A stretch of DNA of 64,000 nucleotides from Brachycybe producta (GCA_036925085.1 JAUPFP010000001.1:18475342-18539341), one strand, 5' to 3'. Positions 11,448-23,764 are shown, counted from the first letter of the stretch. Notes: generated from the letters alone by a model not told the origin. Made by a program: numbers and translations.

Positions 11448-11983
11448 ATGAACGACGACGTGGACCGTGTTCGAGTGAAGAAATGTGGAGTTCGTTTCAA
11501 ACCGGCAGCTCTCGTCATCTACTACGAAGAACTCGGGGGGAAACAAGAAGTTACGCGAGCGAGTGATGCCTCTTCGTAATTTCACTTCGCTGTCGAGCGT
11601 CAAAGAGAATGTCGAATATCTCAAGGATCGACATTGAAGGTACTTGACGGAAGTGTTTTCGGTTCAGCTCGAAAGACTCGTTCGGATGATCCAGTTGTAC
11701 ACGGAAGGGTTCACCGTCGAGGAATCGCTCGCTCGGATCAAGGACGGGGAGGAGCAGACAGAAGAGGAAAGGATTGCCATCAATCCGAACGAATACCTTA
11801 ACAAATTGGATGACGAGAGTCTGCAAAGAAAAAAAAGCTCTGATGAATGAAACGTACGAAGTGAATAGGAAGAGGCCGGGCGACGACGACTTCGAGTACG
11901 ATGTAAGACGTGACTTTGAGAGTATAGGTCATGTGATAGAATCTTCCGGTTGGGACTCGGACAAAAATGATTCTACCTTTTGA
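11448..11983 (+). pseudogene. CEP19: CEP19-like sequence with two frameshifts and a stop
   Basis: The start reads KKCGVRFKPAALVIYYEE, the recognised N-terminus of centrosomal protein 19, which acts at the mother centriole and ciliary base with FOP/FGFR1OP and RABL2. The frame is lost near 11545 and resumes with RVMPLRNFTSLS. It meets TGA near 11635, continues through LTEVFSVQLERLVRMIQLYT, NPNEYLNKLDDESLQRK, is shifted again in a run of eight A at about 11829-11836, and ends ...SSGWDSDKNDSTF at 11983. All parts expected of CEP19 are present in order. Either this is a recently broken copy, a retrocopy, or the lesions are sequencing errors in homopolymers; the TGA is harder to explain as an error. 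Confidence 0.85.
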
Positions 11984-12827
11984 ATGAATTACATTTGTTT
12001 GTTTGTTTTTAATGTTGTGATTTTGAGCTAAACGTTTGAAAGAAAGTTAATGAAACATTTTTTTAAACTTGTTTCGTATTTTTTCATTCATAAGCTGCAG
12101 CTCCTTCGATCGAGTCCCAAGCTAAAAACCTTGTATGAGTTCTTGTTGGAATGACTGACTTGAGTTCGAAAAAAATTAAAAATGCATAAGTTTTTTCATT
12201 CAAACAATTGCAGTTTTTCAAGTTTTTTTCATACAAACAATTCCAGTTTTTAGTGAAATTTTTTTTCTCAGGATATCCAATCTGATAAAAGGCAGTACCC
12301 AAAAGGTTATTTTTCGAAAGTTTTTCTTCATATTTTAAAGTTCATATTTGCTTTGATTTGTTTGGTAGACTATAAATGAGAAATTTTGATAATGCGATGA
12401 CAAACATTTTAGGACACAATGTGTGTTTTAAAAAAACGACTTAATTTTTAAGCTGCTCGCCCACTAGCTCGGTGTCACGGCACGGCACCGACCTAGTGCG
12501 AGGGGAACAATCAAGAAGTTCCAGACTTTCTCCAGAGCGGTGTCGCTCCACACTTGTCTGCGCTTCCGCCCTAATGGACGGGGCTTCATTCATTTACATG
12601 CATTTTGTTTGGGAGCCGTTCTTTCTCTGCGCCGTGTCACTGATCTAGTAGTCGAGCCGCGTCACCAAGCAGCTTTAGTGTGATTTTTTTTGCATATAAT
12701 GCCGGATCAACATCATGCTGGCGAAAAGTGCAACATCAGTTCGAGACAAAAACACAACAAATATGTCAGAAAAACATATTTGTGACACCAACACAAACAA
12801 AATCTGGTTTTGTTTTTGTTTCTATAG
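11984..12827. other. Intergenic with one possible small MITE
   Basis: At 12450-12676 both ends carry AAGCTGCT in inverted orientation, and GTGTCAC-containing segments lie inside. This suggests a small terminal-inverted-repeat element, but the arms are short. Otherwise no gene is seen. Confidence 0.35.
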
Positions 12828-13052
12828 CTGTCCTGTAAACGTAAACTACACAACTGTTCTGTTGTTGTTTTAATATTAACTGTCCACTCGGCAGAAGATA
12901 AAGAGTTGAAAGAATGTTACCGTAGTATTGTTACAACACACAAACCTCTTCATGTTTACCGACTTACATCTGGAAATGGAATAGTTTGTGAAATTGTAGA
13001 CAAAAAACGAAAGTCGCAGAAATGTTTTAAAATTATTATCTCGAAACAATGA
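12828..13052 (+). CDS. Candidate small exon, unknown protein
   Basis: A 75-codon open frame follows a splice-acceptor-like TTTTGTTTCTATAG. It encodes a hydrophobic stretch (CSVVVLILTVHSAED) and then a Cys-containing segment (ECYRSIVTTHKPLHVYRLTS, VCEIVD, KCFKII) ending in TGA. It could be a signal peptide plus a short secreted domain, but there is no ATG and no neighbouring exon that I can link. I do not recognise the protein. Confidence 0.2.
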   Translation: MSCKRKLHNCSVVVLILTVHSAEDKELKECYRSIVTTHKPLHVYRLTSGNGIVCEIVDKKRKSQKCFKIIISKQ

Positions 13053-15049
13053 GTTTGTTTTTTGTCAGCTTGATGTGGATCTTCCTTTACAAACTTCAAA
13101 GTAAATTAATTACAGTAATTCGTTATGCTCGTAGGCTTGTGTGCATCTATTAGAAAGATCTTTGAATTGAAGGGACCCATCGTGCATGTATTTGACAGGT
13201 AACATTTTTTGTCAAGTGCCTCGGAACACTATCATTTTTAGAGCTTCGTCATAAAACCTTCGTATTTAACCACTTTATCAATGAAAGTCTGGAGAACAAT
13301 TGGAAATTAGTAGGTACTGATTGTTGTAGTGGATCGATAGATTAGCAGTTAACACCTTCTTCTTGCATGTTACCTTCCTACATAGACCCCCTTTCAATTG
13401 GCCAAAGTTTTGAATCTCGCATCGCACACACGCATCTTGCAGACTTCACTGGGAAAGTATTACTATGCAACATTTCCGTTGTCGCTCTTCCGGTTCATAT
13501 GTATGTAATAAATGTTCGAAGTTCCATTGTCCTAACTTCATTAATTTTGGAAATTTACTTTCCAACGCTGAACGAAATAAATCCATTTTCTACCTATGAA
13601 ATCGGCCGCTTTTAACTTAAAAACATCAATACTTGTTAGGTTGAATTTTTGTAATAAATACCGATAATTATTCACTTAAGTAACTTGAACGATTTATGAG
13701 TATTCAATTTCACAGTTCACCATGATACAAAACAAGTATTTTGTCAATTGTGTAAAAACTGAAAAAATTATCTATAATGAAAACATATCTTAAGGCTCCA
13801 GTTACAGTTTATTATCTCAACGGATATCCATTATCCGACAGAAAAATAAAATCGGATAGCCAGTATCCACCGATAGTAAAATTCACTATCGGAAACATCA
13901 CTAATTAATAGGAATGCCGTAATTTTGTGATTGCTTTTATCTATCACAAAACAATGAGAAAATTCGCTTGCCAAAAACATATCGTAAAGAAATAATTTCA
14001 ATACAAAATTATTTACATATAAATGATGCAAAGTGTAACTAGTTAGTAATTCAGTAGACACATTTTTTTCTCTCTCTCTTTGCAGAATCACACATACTGA
14101 AAAACCACCAGCAAAATAGAAATAGAATAATAAATTCTGTTTCCCTTGCACTTTAAGATGCACGGCACTTCTGGTAAATGTCTTAAGCTGGGTCCAGACT
14201 ACTCGTGCTTGGGCTTGTGACCCGGTTGACTTGTGAAAAATAAAAAGTCCCCAGATGGGAACCAACTTAAAGCGACCAGTAAAATACAGTGACCAAAAAA
14301 AAGTTTGTGGGATATCTTTTTTTTTTCTGGATGAGCTCCTCTGAAGTCTGTCTTTCCTTTTGGAAATACAGCTCTTTTTATTCAGTTTTTTGAGGGCTGG
14401 ATTCCAGTTTCCAAAGCTATGATTGGTTAGTTACATTAAAGACTGATATACAAAAAAATGAACAAAAATATAAGATTAATGGATTGGGCTTATAATGGAT
14501 TTAGAATTATTAAAATGATATATAGTGTAAGTTTACATGGGGTGCAAAACTGTTATATATAAAAAAAGGTAAAAGTATAATAATGTTAATGGTTTTTTGT
14601 TACTTTGTTGTAAATCACAATTTTTTAAGAATACAAAAAAAATTACACTTATGGCATAAAAAACACTAGTTAGGGTACTTTTAAGACTAAGTCTTTGACA
14701 ATGTGAAATATTGTCTTACTAATGTTTAATAGGTTTTTTGTTAAATATATATAAAAAACTGTCTGGGATTTTTTGTTAAAACATTTAAAATTATCCAAAA
14801 ACTGTTTTTTGGTACTCTACTAGAGCTTAAGATTTGTACCCCCTAAGAAAAAGAAAATATTAACAATAAAAATATGAGTGGGGAAGGTGCCTGAGCATTT
14901 TTAGTAAAAGTAGGGCAGCATACAAACAATTTAAAAAACTCTTATGTGCTTATTTGCACATATAAGATGAATTTGGTCTATAGAAGAATAAAAAATGTTA
15001 TGTGTATTTGCACTCATAACACAATTTTTCAGTGAACAAAAAATTAATT
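13053..15049. other. AT-rich intergenic region, no gene seen
   Basis: Open frames at 13367-13615 (+) and 13831-14265 (-) have no recognisable motif and low-complexity codon content, so I do not call them genes. Confidence 0.35.
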
Positions 15050-15207
15050 GTTATGTAGGGTTCATTCTCCATAATATTATTGGCTGTGGCAGATGCATGC
15101 TACAAGTTCACATTGGAGGATATGGGCAACAAAGTGATGGAGGGACATTTGCATCGAGTTCTTTAGGGCAGTCAATTAAGAAAGGGGAACTAGATGTTCC
15201 ACCTTAG
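15050..15207 (+). pseudogene. PIF/Harbinger transposase fragment
   Basis: The frame reads IGGYGQQSDGGTFASSSLG then QSIKKGELDVPP, matching the DDE_4-type nuclease segment of PIF/Harbinger transposases (usual pattern D-x-G-x-x-G-x-x-S-D-G-x-x). One base upstream the frame shifts; ADACYKFTLED lies in another frame just before it. Only about 50 residues remain. Confidence 0.65.
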
Positions 15208-15722
15208 ACTATTACATTACTGGACTGGCAACTCTCTATCTTCTAAATGTTAAAGTGTTAAATGCATGTTCATAGGCAAAAGTGATGCCAGCTCTGTCTG
15301 GTGGCATTATTTAAAAAAAAAATCGCGAGTGAAAGTCTGTTTTTTTGTGTGGTTCGACGTTGATTGATGTGACATCAGAGTACATAACCAACCAATTAGA
15401 AGTTTTGTTCATCATAAAAAGGGCCGAGCCAACTTCTGTTCTTCCCTCCTGATTTCTAATTGCCTGTGTCATAGCCTCCTATAGATAGTATCTATAGGAG
15501 GCTATGCCTCTGTAGTTCTTCATCAGCCATACTTTTTATACTAATATATAAAAATACACCCTACATAGCTACAAAATGAACTCGTCCAAAACTTGACTTT
15601 TACTATTAAAGTTCATATATCATAGTCCCGCTAGGGGCGCCACTTGGAAAACGACGGTGCATAACTGTCAAACACAAAATTTCGGGAGTTGCCAGTCCAC
15701 TCAAGTAGTAGTCTAAGGTTCC
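15200..15722. repeat. Region flanked by short inverted repeats
   Basis: CTTAGACTATTACATTACTG / GGACTGGCAACTC at 15205-15232 recurs inverted at 15681-15722 (GAGTTGCCAGTCC ... GTAGTAGTCTAAGG). Between them, 15360-15470 is a copy of the AATTAGAAGTTG foldback repeat. Confidence 0.55.
15470..15506. repeat. Perfect 37-bp hairpin
   Basis: The 18-bp arm CATAGCCTCCTATAGATA is followed by a single G and its exact inverse. It lies at the end of a dispersed-repeat copy. Confidence 0.85.
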
Positions 15723-15939
15723 ACTGCTAACGTGTTTACTAAGCAAAAAATTGTTCCTATTGTTATAACTTCGATATTTATTTATCTTTTACATCGAGAT
15801 ACTATTTTCTTTTAAAGTAACACAATATTCTTCATCTGTGGTGTTGTGTCCTCCGCATCTCGGTCTTCTCTGTCCTTTCTGTCTTCTCTGTTCAAAAAGG
15901 CACTCCTTGATGTAGTACCAGGATGTTCCAGGATCTTTT

Positions 15940-16092
15940 TTATTTTATTGAATTCCATGTTCTTTGTTTTAGGATGTTCTTTGTTATTGCACCTGGTCAC
16001 TAGTCTCAACAGTTGTCAACATAATTCCGCGTTCTTTGTTTTAGGATGTTCTTTGTTAATGCACCTGGTCACTAGTCTCAACAGTTGCCCAT
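15940..16092. repeat. Tandem duplication, about 73-bp unit
   Basis: GTTCTTTGTTTTAGGATGTT then CTTTGTTA.TGCACCTGGTC and ACTAGTCTCAACAGTTG occurs twice (about 15959 and 16032). Confidence 0.75.
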
Positions 16093-16529
16093 GGACGAAG
16101 AATATCAAACGATAATCAACACCCTTGATTGAGTTTGAGATTGATGATGACGTTAATGATGGTGATGAGGCATATTTTTACTTTACAGTTGTTTTAGTTG
16201 ATTCGTTACACTTAGCCAATCCTACTACCAATAGATTCAAAATCTATCTCCAATCGATTTATTAGAGATCAACGTGATAAATTACTTATGTGACTTAAAC
16301 ACAAGAATTATTTCAAGAATTGAATTGGAACCAATTATGTATATAGTGATTTCGTTTATGCTTTAGCCTTTATGATGAAATTTGGTTTTTTGATGCCACC
16401 AGTTTGTGTCTATAACACATTTTAGACTCTAACAGAATATTTGTTATAAGATTCGACAAGATTCGGTCAGATAGGAATGATAAGTTCTGTCTTTGTAGGT
16501 CGTTTTAGTAGTAAAGGGCATTTGGGTTT
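16093..16529. other. Downstream flank of the Gypsy relic
   Basis: No gene seen. It may include the unrecognised 3' end of the retroelement at 16530-18985. Confidence 0.3.
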
Positions 16530-18985
16530 TTATGCGAAATATCGGCTCATGCCATCGGCATTAGTGTGTTTTCTCCCGGGCTTGTATCTTACTGTAAAGT
16601 TATGACTCTGTAGGCTTAGACTCCAACGTAATAACCTAGAGTTTTTGTTGCTTAGTCGGTTTAACCAACTTAATGGGGAATGGTCTGATTCAATTACGAA
16701 ATTAGTGTTCCAGATATATGGTTTCAATTTTTCGATGGCCCAAATGATACAGGCACATTCTTTTTCCGTAGCACTGTAGCCCTCTTCTCTAACTGTTAGT
16801 TTGCGAGAAAGAAATAGGACTGGGTGCTCTTGGTTGTCATCTTCAGAAATTTGGGACAACACAATACCCATTCCACGGTTGCTGCAGTCAGTTTGAATTA
16901 TAAATTCCCGATTATGATTTGGTGATTTTAAAATTGGTTTGCTTGTCAAGCACTGTTTTAATCTCAAAAAAGCATCTTCCCTAGTCTCGTTCCATGTGAC
17001 TCTTTCAGGTTCAGTTTTTCGCAAGGCGTCGGTAAGAGGAGCAGCCATTCCTGAGTATCCAGATACATAATGTTGGTAATATCCCGTTAACCCAAGGAAT
17101 GCTCTAATGTCTTACTTTGTTACTGGTTTTTTGAAATTTGTTACTGCTTCGATCTTTATTTCAGATGGTCGTCTCTGGCCATTCCCTATAATGTGAGATA
17201 AGTATTCCACTTCTGCATTTGCAAATTGACATTTATCGGCACGTAATGTAATACCAGATTTGGCAAACTGTGTGAACACAGCACGCTGATGTTGCAAGTG
17301 TGATGACCAGTCATAGCTAAAGATAGCAGCGTCATCGAGATATGATAAACAAAATGTTTCCATCTCTTTTAGTAATTTGTCCATCAACAACTGGAAGGTA
17401 AAAGGGGCATTGTCCAAACCAAATGGAAGCCGCGTCGGTTCAAATTTTCTCTTTGGGGTGCTGAAAGCCGCATACCTGCTTGCCCTCTTGGTCATTTCAC
17501 ATTGCCAGAATCCCCTTAGCATGTCCAAAGTTGTGATATAAGTAGCTTTACTTATGATTTCTACCCTTTCCTCGATATTGGGGATTGGATGTTGTTGAGC
17601 TACTGTAAGTTTATTCAAATTTCTATAGTCGACACAAGGTCTTGGTTGTTTTCCTGGGATTTCTACCAGGATCATTGGGGAGGAGTAGGGGCTATTACTT
17701 TCTCTGATTACTCCCATTTCTAACATTTTATCCACTTCGTTATTAATGAGCTCCTGTTGGCGGGGGAGTGTCTGTAACTTCGCATAGCAATTATTTCGGA
17801 TGAGGTTAGTTCGATATCATGTTTGATTATTGACGTTAGTCCAGGTTTATCACTAAATAATGCTGAGAACTCATTTATTAGTTCGTTTAATTTTTTTTTT
17901 GTTCTAATGGTAGATCTCCAATTTTCTTTGCCCTTTTTAAGACATCCTCTCCAATTTGGTCATGAATTTCTTCGGGACGGGGTGGTAAATTGTAGAGACA
18001 ACTAGGTATTTCCATGTCCCCTTGCATTTATTCTACATTGAGGGACATCGCCACATATTCTAATCTTTCGTGAAAAGGTTTTAGCAAGTTTATGTGAAGT
18101 AAAGATTGTTTTCTTCGTCTCGTGGTTTTAGCCACAAGATAATTAGTCTCGCTAATCTTCTTAATTACTTCTTCCGGGCCTTCCCAGTGTACTTGTAATT
18201 TGTTAGTGTGCATGGGCCTTAATACAAGAACCTTTTGCCCCTCTTTAAATTCTCTTCGCTTAGCAGTTTTGTCATAATAACACTTTGCAGCAATCTTGGC
18301 TGTTTTCATGTGCTCCTCTACTATTTCCCTCGTGTTATGGAGCCAGTTTAATAGTGTTAACACGTATTCAACTACCATAACAGGTTCGGTATTTTCCCCT
18401 TGCCAAACTTCTCTGATTAGCATTAGTGGGGATCGTAAATTACGCCCATACACTAGTTCTGCCGGACTGAATCCTGTTGATTCGTGTGGGATCGACCTAA
18501 GCGCAAACATGGCTGCTGGGAGACATTTGTCTCAGTCTTTTTGGTGTTCAAAGCTTAAAGCCTTCAGTACTCGTTTCATAGTCCCATGCATTCGCTCTAC
18601 TGAGTTGGATTGCGGGCGGTAAGGGCTGCTATGAATCAACTTAACTCCACACTTCTTTAGTAATATATTCGTAAGATTGCTAGTGAAAACGGTCCCTAAA
18701 TCACATTGCACCTCTCTTTTCCAACCTATACGGGAGAATATGCAAATCAATGAGTCTACCACTGTCTCCCTATTTGCAGTTATCATGGGGGTTGCTTCTG
18801 GAAATTTTGTTGCACTACATAGCATAGTTAATGCATATTTGTTCCCACTTTCTGTAACCGGTAGTGGTCCCACCACATCAATAACTACTCTAGAGAATGG
18901 TTCGGTAATTACTAATTTCATTGGTGCCTTTACTATGTCTTTTGATTCTCCTACTATCTGACAGGTCTTGCAAGTTTTTACATGA
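16530..18985 (-). pseudogene. Gmr1-like Gypsy pol, INT-RT-RNase H order
   Basis: Read on the minus strand from 18985 downward: end of the integrase zinc finger (CKTCQ), integrase core (VVIDVVGPLP; CDLGTVF; SNSVERMHGT), one TGA near 18530, integrase C-terminal region (MFALRSIPHESTGFSPAELV, WEGPEEVIKKI) to a stop at 18028. After about 290 bp containing the usual pre-RT linker (FSDKPGLTSIIKHDIEL) in shifted frames come RT (MGVIRESNSPYSSP, CVDYRNLNKLT, LPFGLDNAPFTFQ, YLDDAAIF) at 17735-17112 and RNase H (TDCSNRGMG, ATEKECACIIWAIEKL, ESDHSPLSWLNRL, NADGMSR) at 17048-16530. Integrase before RT is the opposite of ordinary Gypsy elements and is the Gmr1-clade arrangement. YLDD is intact but several stops and frameshifts kill the element. 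LTRs and gag are not seen. Confidence 0.85.
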
Positions 18986-19194
18986 TTTTCGATTTTCTAT
19001 CCCCCTTTTAATATCAGCACCTGAAAGTCGATGACTGTTGTCCACAATCTCCAATCTCAGACTCTCTCGAGAACACGATATTCATCGAATATTGTTAAGT
19101 CCAAAAATGAACTTCAAGCTTTCTGATTGGTCAAAACGAATCTTTTTTAAATTAAAATAACCAATCGGTCAAGTAGCTATTGTTCGTCTGAGTT
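18986..19194. other. No gene seen
   Basis: Short unassigned region between the Gypsy relic and the foldback repeat. Confidence 0.3.
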
Positions 19195-19280
19195 GGAAAA
19201 GTTTGTCAAAAGTTGGATAAACAACAAAAATCCAACTTAAATTAGTTGGATTTTTGTTTATCCAACTTTTGACAAACTTA
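19195..19280. repeat. Foldback palindrome, about 35-bp arms
   Basis: GTTTGTCAAAAGTTGGATAA...ATCCAACT is followed closely by AGTTGGAT...TTATCCAACTTTTGACAAAC. The arms differ by a 3-bp insertion. Confidence 0.8.
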
Positions 19281-19690
19281 CAATACTGACGATTTTACAA
19301 TCCTGTAACAATGAACAATCAAGTCCATTTTATAGGGTTATAAAATTATCAGTATATTAAGTTGCATTTTTCTTTTTTATCCAATTTTCGATCAACATCA
19401 TATTACCATTGGACTGCCAACAAACCGCCAATGGTTGATTTTCCATCGTTACTGAGTTGGAAAATAGTCATTAAATTAAGTTCGATTTTTGTTGTTTATC
19501 CAATTTTTGTCCAACGTCATTTTACTGTTGGCCAGGCAACGAAAGCCCAACAGTTGATTGTCCTTTGTTACAGGGTTGTAAAGTCGTCAGAATTTTTAGT
19601 TGGATTTATGCGGTTTTTCCAATTTTTCACCAACGTCACTTCAATGTTGGAATATGGTCAGTATTCAACATATATTACGAATATGGTGAA
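19281..19690. repeat. Tandem array, about 115-bp unit
   Basis: About three diverged units each contain a TTGTTACAGGGTTGTAAA-like segment, TTAGTTGGATTT..., TTTATCCAATTTT.GTCCAAC and CA.TTTACTGTTGG. The arms of the palindrome at 19195 share the GTTGGATTTTTGTTTATCCA core, so they derive from the same array. Confidence 0.6.
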
Positions 19691-20330
19691 AATGTGTTGG
19701 AAAATCGTTGGCAATGTGTAGGAAACCTGTCATAAATAACTGTTGGCTCAACTATATCCATCCAAATAGCCAACCAGACCAATAACCAACCATTGCTATC
19801 AAATTTCCACATTAGGCCAAGATATGTGTGCTACGATACGGTGTAAAGGCGATAAGCACATTTACAGGGAATTAAGAATAAAACCACATTTTCGGGACGA
19901 AAAAACTCACCTTATTTAGCTTAATCGACTTCATTGTAGACCCTTCTGATGATTACCGAAAATTGGTTGGTTTCGAAAGTGTGCGAATATTAAAGCCAGT
20001 GTAGCAATATTTCACTAGAAGCGCATGAGAAAATAATGCTAATTTTATATTTATTCCACTTTCCAATCTAATGCAGTTATTCTGCACATTCTCTTAATCG
20101 TCAAGTCATCCAGCTGGTTATTTATAGAAATAGTGTTACAACAAATTACTTTTTTAAAGTAATGCATTGCAATTACTAATTAATAATTGAAAAACTAATT
20201 ACTTGCATTTAGAATATACTACATATACTGCATATGGAAACGATAAATGAAGTAACAGAGAAAGAACATTATGTCATCAAATGCCAAAACATTAAAAAAA
20301 ATTACAAAACTGTATGCAACAATAATACTG
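19691..20330. other. No gene seen
   Basis: AT-rich intergenic sequence without a recognisable frame or repeat. Confidence 0.3.
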
Positions 20331-20700
20331 AAATGCACGTTCAACTCAGTACACCTGTAATCAGCTGGAGAGCCATGTGGGAAGAGGATAATTGCCGATC
20401 ACAAATGATTGTCATTTAGACGTCATCATCAAATTGAAATCGTCCTACACAGAACTATTTTACAGGAGGAGCGTCCCATAGTCTAAATACATTTGGAAAA
20501 AAGGACCAAAAATCTGCATCAATTCTTGCTTTCAATTTTGTTGATTGGCTTTGAATGGCCATGAATTTCTAGTGAGGAATGCGATCTAACAATGCAATGT
20601 TTTCTTCAATTAGCGTACATTCAAGTCGGATAGTGCTTTGCTTGCTCTATGGTTTGCAAATTTTTACCACTGTAGTTCATCTATCATTAGGATTACACTG
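20331..20700 (-). pseudogene. Diverged 3' end of CR1-like LINE
   Basis: It aligns base by base with 36270-36540 of the LINE at 36250-37578: ACACCTGTAATCAGCTGGAG, GAAATCGTCCTACACAGAAC, AGGACCAAAAATCTGCATCA. It is an old 5'-truncated copy, highly diverged and non-coding. Confidence 0.75.
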
Positions 20701-20727
20701 TCAGAAAACATGTAAATTACCTTTAAC

Positions 20728-21538
20728 CAGGGTGGCAGTGATTTAAATCACATTGATTTAAATCAAATGATTTTTTTTAAAAAAATCAAATGATTTTTTA
20801 AAAAAAAAATATTCACATTTATTTCAACATTTAAATTCTACAATAAAAATAAAACAGTTCCAGGCATTTTTCTCTATGTTTAGAGATTAATGCATTATTT
20901 TTTTGGAAGATATACTTGAGGAAGTATCCCCAATTGACTGGTGGAAAAATTATTAAAGAGATACATACATATAAATAGTAATAGTAATCTATTTAGGAGC
21001 CTCAGAGGTAAACTGTGTTAAGTCACCAAACCTAAATTTTACAGTGGAGTTGTTTGAAAGTTTTTCTCTTCATTGATGGAATAGGACTTAACATAGTATA
21101 CCGCCATCTAGCGGCCGATGTCTAAAACCTTCGACTTAACACTGTTTACTGCTGGTAGAACTTGACAAGCTGTTTTAAAATTTTTTTTACATCTTATGAA
21201 GATGTAAAATCGTGTTTTTTTAAAAAAAAAAAGTGACTTAACACAGTTTATCTCTGAGGTACTGATTTACTTTGGGAACTGAAAAGGCTGCAAAGCTCGT
21301 GTTTACGTTTAGAAAGTTAAATTAAAAGTGCTTGAAGAGTGCTTTTTTCTTGTTTTGTAATTATTTTACTAACAACTTAACAATTAACAATGTTATTATT
21401 ACTCATTTTTGCAACCACCGTCATAAAAAAAATTTAATATTTCACATAAATGAAAAAAAATCAAAAAAATCTGATTTAAATAAAAAAAATCGATTTATTT
21501 GATTTTTTTTAAAAAAATCAAAAAAATCAGCCACCCTG
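20728..21538. mobile_element. Non-autonomous hAT element with nested inverted repeat
   Basis: The ends CAGGGTGGC / GCCACCCTG are flanked by the perfect 8-bp duplication CCTTTAAC (20720-20727, 21539-21546). The subterminal regions are rich in GATTT/AAATC. Inside, 21002-21260 is a second inverted repeat with arms CTCAGAGGTAAACTGTGTTA / TAACACAGTTTATCTCTGAG, probably another element inserted into it. No coding capacity. Confidence 0.85.
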
Positions 21539-21845
21539 CCTTTAACAAATGTTGCAGCTCTATGCTGTACCTTTTAAAGGCCTGTGGCACAGGGAAAAAA
21601 GTCTAATTGCAGAATGTGAAATGCATTGTCAAAACCCAAAGATATAAACCAAAAACAAGTGCAATGTGTTATTGGTGTAGCTGAAATAATGCATTGTCAA
21701 AAAATTAAGAGCCCCATAATACAAGTTTATTTTCATGCATAAAAAACCTCTACAAACGAGTTTCCCATTGTCTTACCATTCCTATGAACAAACGACCAGT
21801 AATATGAATCGGTCCATGCAAAACCCATATATATATATCACTCTG

Positions 21846-22220
21846 CACAGCTTGTTTTCACGGCGATAGTTCTTTCATGTGAGTAGCTGTCATGAAAATT
21901 GCGATAGTTCACTCTCACGATAGCAACTGTCTACATGTCTTGAAGTAACATGATAGTTGTGTCACGACAGTGTGACGTCTACTTCACAGATATTATTGAG
22001 TCAACAACAGTGTTGCCTCTCCCTCCAGAAGCCAAATTTCCCTACAAGGGGTCACTCAACAACTATTACTATTACGACAGTAGTATCAACTATCTAGTAA
22101 AATGAGATTGTGTGATAGCGCTATCACAACAATGTGATAGTGACTACCATGTGGTCTTCACGATGATAGTTCTCGTGATAGTTGCTGTTATGACAGCAAC
22201 TATCGTGAAAACGAGGCGTT
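21846..22220. mobile_element. MITE with CGATAGTT subterminal repeats
   Basis: The left end (TTGTTTTCACGGCGATAGTT) and right end (CAACTATCGTGAAAACGAG) are inverted. Many CGATAGTT and GTGATAGT copies lie inside in both orientations. The target duplication is not clear. Confidence 0.65.
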
Positions 22221-22260
22221 AGGACAAAAGCCTTCTATCGTCCGTTTAAAAATGTTTAGA

Positions 22261-22510
22261 CTAAAATCTGGGTCTCCCTAAAACGCAAAAATTGCAGAAA
22301 CTGTAAAACATTTTAAATGAGTTGAAACTGCAGAAAGTCATGTAAATTGTCCAAATTAATGTTAAATTACTGAGACAAATGTGAAATGACCCAACACAAT
22401 TTGAAATTGCAGAAACTCGTGTAAAATGGCCCAAATTAATGTTAAATTGTAGAAACTTACTAATTTGCGTCATTTGAAATAAGTTTCTGCAATTTCACAT
22501 TAATTTTAGT
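22261..22510. repeat. Degenerate tandem repeat
   Basis: AAATTGCAGAAACT, TGTAAA.T..CCCAAATTAAT and GTTAAATT recur with a spacing near 65-70 bp, about three times. Confidence 0.5.
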
Positions 22511-23764
22511 CATTTCGATCAGGATTAAAGGATGAATGGATCAACATTGCTGGGTAACCTGAAATTGAATGAATATACAGTAGAACTCGATAAACACTGT
22601 ACTAACATGGGTGTATAACAACTTAATAATTTATTTTAAATCAAACCAAGTGATATTTTGACATTTTGGGAGAGCTTGTCGGAGTGTTTCTGAGAAGAAA
22701 GTGGAAGAAATTCAAGCTAACAATGAGGCACATGTAGAGGTTTCACAAAGGTGAAAAATAAGATATCACAACTTACATGGAGCAAACACATCATTTCTAT
22801 ACAGTACTAAATGAAAATAAAAACATCAATCAATAAAAACAATCACTCTGAGGATATTCAGTCGGTTTTAAACAATAATTTTTTTTCTTAAAAATACAAA
22901 AAGATTCTGAATTGACAATGTTAAATGGAAGAGCGTTTAGTCTGCGTCAAATTGATCAAGTTGATCGTACATTTGCTATTGTTTCATTTTCCTATCATTC
23001 ATACTTTCTGCTATGCAATCTCATAAAATGTGGGAGCGTAGAACGGAACACCCTGTATATCAACGTAACGTCACACCACAGGATAAATCGATGAATAACG
23101 GAATGTTCCGAATGCACCTAAGTCTTTGATCAAAGATGCATCGAAAAAATAAGCGGTGACATTCGTTTACAAAAGGGAATTGTGCTTATATAGCATGCTC
23201 CAGTGTATGTTTAAATTACGAAATATGACAATGAGCTCGATTAACTATTACCAAACATTTAATCGTTCCATCTCTAATCTGAATGAGTACAAAAATTAAC
23301 CAAAAATGAAAATATTTCATAAAGAAAAACCATAGCTCAGTAAGACGAAAAAAAAATTATGCTTTTTTCATCAAAAAGACTTGCTTAAAGGCTAGAGTTC
23401 TTCCGATGATAAGCCTCACTTCACCTAGTTTTCGGAGATTTTTTTATAGCCTCTGAACAGACTTTTTGTTTGAAAAAAGCATAATCTTTTTGCCCAACAG
23501 ATTAGTGTGTCGGAACCTTTAAAACCATCTCAAACCATTTTATGCTGACAACATTTTTAATTTATGTTCCTAAAAGTTTATTTTAAACATATATCAACGT
23601 GAAAATAATAAGTGGTTCAGTAACTTCAGTTACTGTTTTCAGTTACTTTCAAGTTGATATTGCTCCAGAACAAAAGTACGAGTAATCAAGATTTCGATAT
23701 AGCTGTATTTAAACCACATTAAATAATAATAATAGAAAAGTACTAGAAACTTTAAAATAGTATT
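22511..23764. other. AT-rich intergenic region, no gene seen
   Basis: No coding frame with recognisable content and no clear repeat boundaries. Confidence 0.3.

Noticed and set aside
13831..14265. Minus-strand 144-codon frame
   Set aside because: No motif, no splice context and AT-driven composition.
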